A stretch of 32,213 nt of DNA, from NCBI GenBank assembly GCA_017449975.1, contig JAFSYK010000035.1, positions 1 through 32,213 on the forward strand, given 5' to 3'. Below, piece after piece: positions 31,617 to 32,213 of this stretch; the first letter of the stretch is position 1; every line of letters begins with the position of its first letter. The notes under the pieces are model-generated. The model saw only the letters and a list, made by a program, of their open reading frames with translations. It searched no databases and was not told where the DNA came from. The position numbers were made by a program, and so were the translations under genes. This DNA is from Bacteroidales bacterium (GTDB lineage: Bacteria > Bacteroidota > Bacteroidia > Bacteroidales > P3).

Positions 31617-32213
31617 ATGTATACCAAATTCCAACAACATCTTCAGAAAGAGCTGGCCGACATCGAGGCCGCTGGTCTTTACAAACATGAACGCATCATC
31701 GAGAGTCCGCAGGGCGCCGAAATCCTGGTGAAGGGCAAGAAGTGCCTGAACTTCTGCGCCAACAACTACCTGGGTCTCGCCGACAACCCCGAGCTTATCG
31801 AGGCCGCCAAGAAGGGTATGGATGCCCGCGGCTACGGTATGGCCTCCGTCCGCTTCATCTGCGGCTGCCAGGACCTGCACAAGCAACTTGAGAAGAAGAT
31901 TGCCGAGTTCTTCGGCACCGAGGACACCATCCTCTACGCTGCCTGCTTCGACGCCAACGGCGGCGTGTTCGAGCCCCTGCTCACCGAAGAGGACGCCATC
32001 ATCAGCGACGCCCTCAACCACGCCTCCATCATCGACGGCGTGCGTCTTTGCAAGGCACAGCGCTACCGCTACGCCAATGCCGATATGGCCGACCTCGAGG
32101 AGCAGCTGAAGGCCGCCCAGAAGAACCGCTTCCGCATCATCGTGACCGACGGCGTCTTCTCGATGGACGGCAACGTCTGTCCGCTGGACAAGATTTACGA
32201 GCTCGCCAACAAG
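31617..32213 (+). CDS. kbl: Glycine C-acetyltransferase Kbl (partial, runs off right edge)
   Basis: The first 199 codons, open to the window end. PLP-dependent alpha-oxoamine synthase that joins acetyl-CoA and glycine to give 2-amino-3-ketobutyrate. The start [67 protein letters not shown] and TDGVFSMDG fit KBL better than BioF or HemA (FICGTQ-like region, here FICGCQ). The PLP lysine lies beyond the window. The start ATG is the first in frame after the repeat leader. Confidence 0.92.
   Translation, partial: MYTKFQQHLQKELADIEAAGLYKHERIIESPQGAEILVKGKKCLNFCANNYLGLADNPELIEAAKKGMDARGYGMASVRFICGCQDLHKQLEKKIAEFFGTEDTILYAACFDANGGVFEPLLTEEDAIISDALNHASIIDGVRLCKAQRYRYANADMADLEEQLKAAQKNRFRIIVTDGVFSMDGNVCPLDKIYELANK

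Noticed and set aside
31608-32021. Antisense frame over kbl
   Set aside because: Kbl on the plus strand is unmistakable and open to the window end; the antisense frame is a shadow.

Overview
The window looks like a chromosomal segment of a gut- or rumen-type Bacteroidales bacterium (Prevotellaceae/Muribaculaceae-like). The reasons are a gldH lipoprotein gene, the RicT/HolB/GldH/PBP1A/RlmN gene order, an LptE-family lipoprotein, a DUF2723 membrane protein, and promoters built on the Bacteroidetes -7 box TAnnTTTG instead of sigma70-type boxes. Core genes are GC-rich; several accessory genes are clearly AT-rich.

Layout. 1-790: start of a probable IS256-type transposase running off the left edge, two palindromes, and a decayed gene with in-frame stops. 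838-1980 (+): AAA_14/DUF4143 ATPase. 1998-8809 (-): holB-ricT-gldH-pbp1A-rlmN, tightly packed, with rlmN broken by a one-base frameshift. 8929-9096 (-): a 55-codon small gene with its own promoter. 9206-11338 (-): queF-queC-queD-queE, the preQ0/preQ1 part of queuosine synthesis. 11485-18399 (-): a 56-codon small gene, lptE, DUF2723, PBP2 (mrdA), rodA and clpX. 18427-19647 (-): ribBA. 19928-21558 (-): a PqqD-like protein and a fusion of an HPr-kinase-like domain with a Ser/His/Asp S26-type peptidase domain. 21564-31293 (-): a type I restriction-modification operon, hsdM - DUF1016 nuclease - hsdS - coiled-coil/zinc protein - HNH nuclease - second DUF1016 nuclease - hsdR. 31617-end (+): start of kbl.

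How the parts work together. The PBP2/RodA pair builds wall during elongation and PBP1A is the bifunctional partner. LptE serves outer-membrane LPS assembly. QueD, QueE, QueC and QueF convert dihydroneopterin triphosphate to preQ1. HsdM, HsdS and HsdR form a restriction-modification enzyme, with an AT-rich block of extra nucleases lying between GC-rich hsdM and hsdR.

The most unusual signals are two. First, six 25-base hairpin modules (9-base arms, 7-base loop) lie inside the two DUF1016 genes, with variable arms and a related loop. Second, a shared vocabulary of low-complexity word repeats fills many intergenic gaps, forms the last codons of some genes and appears in frame in the ClpX linker. 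Nine candidate promoters also share a G directly before the TAnnTTTG box, most with a nearby A/T run.
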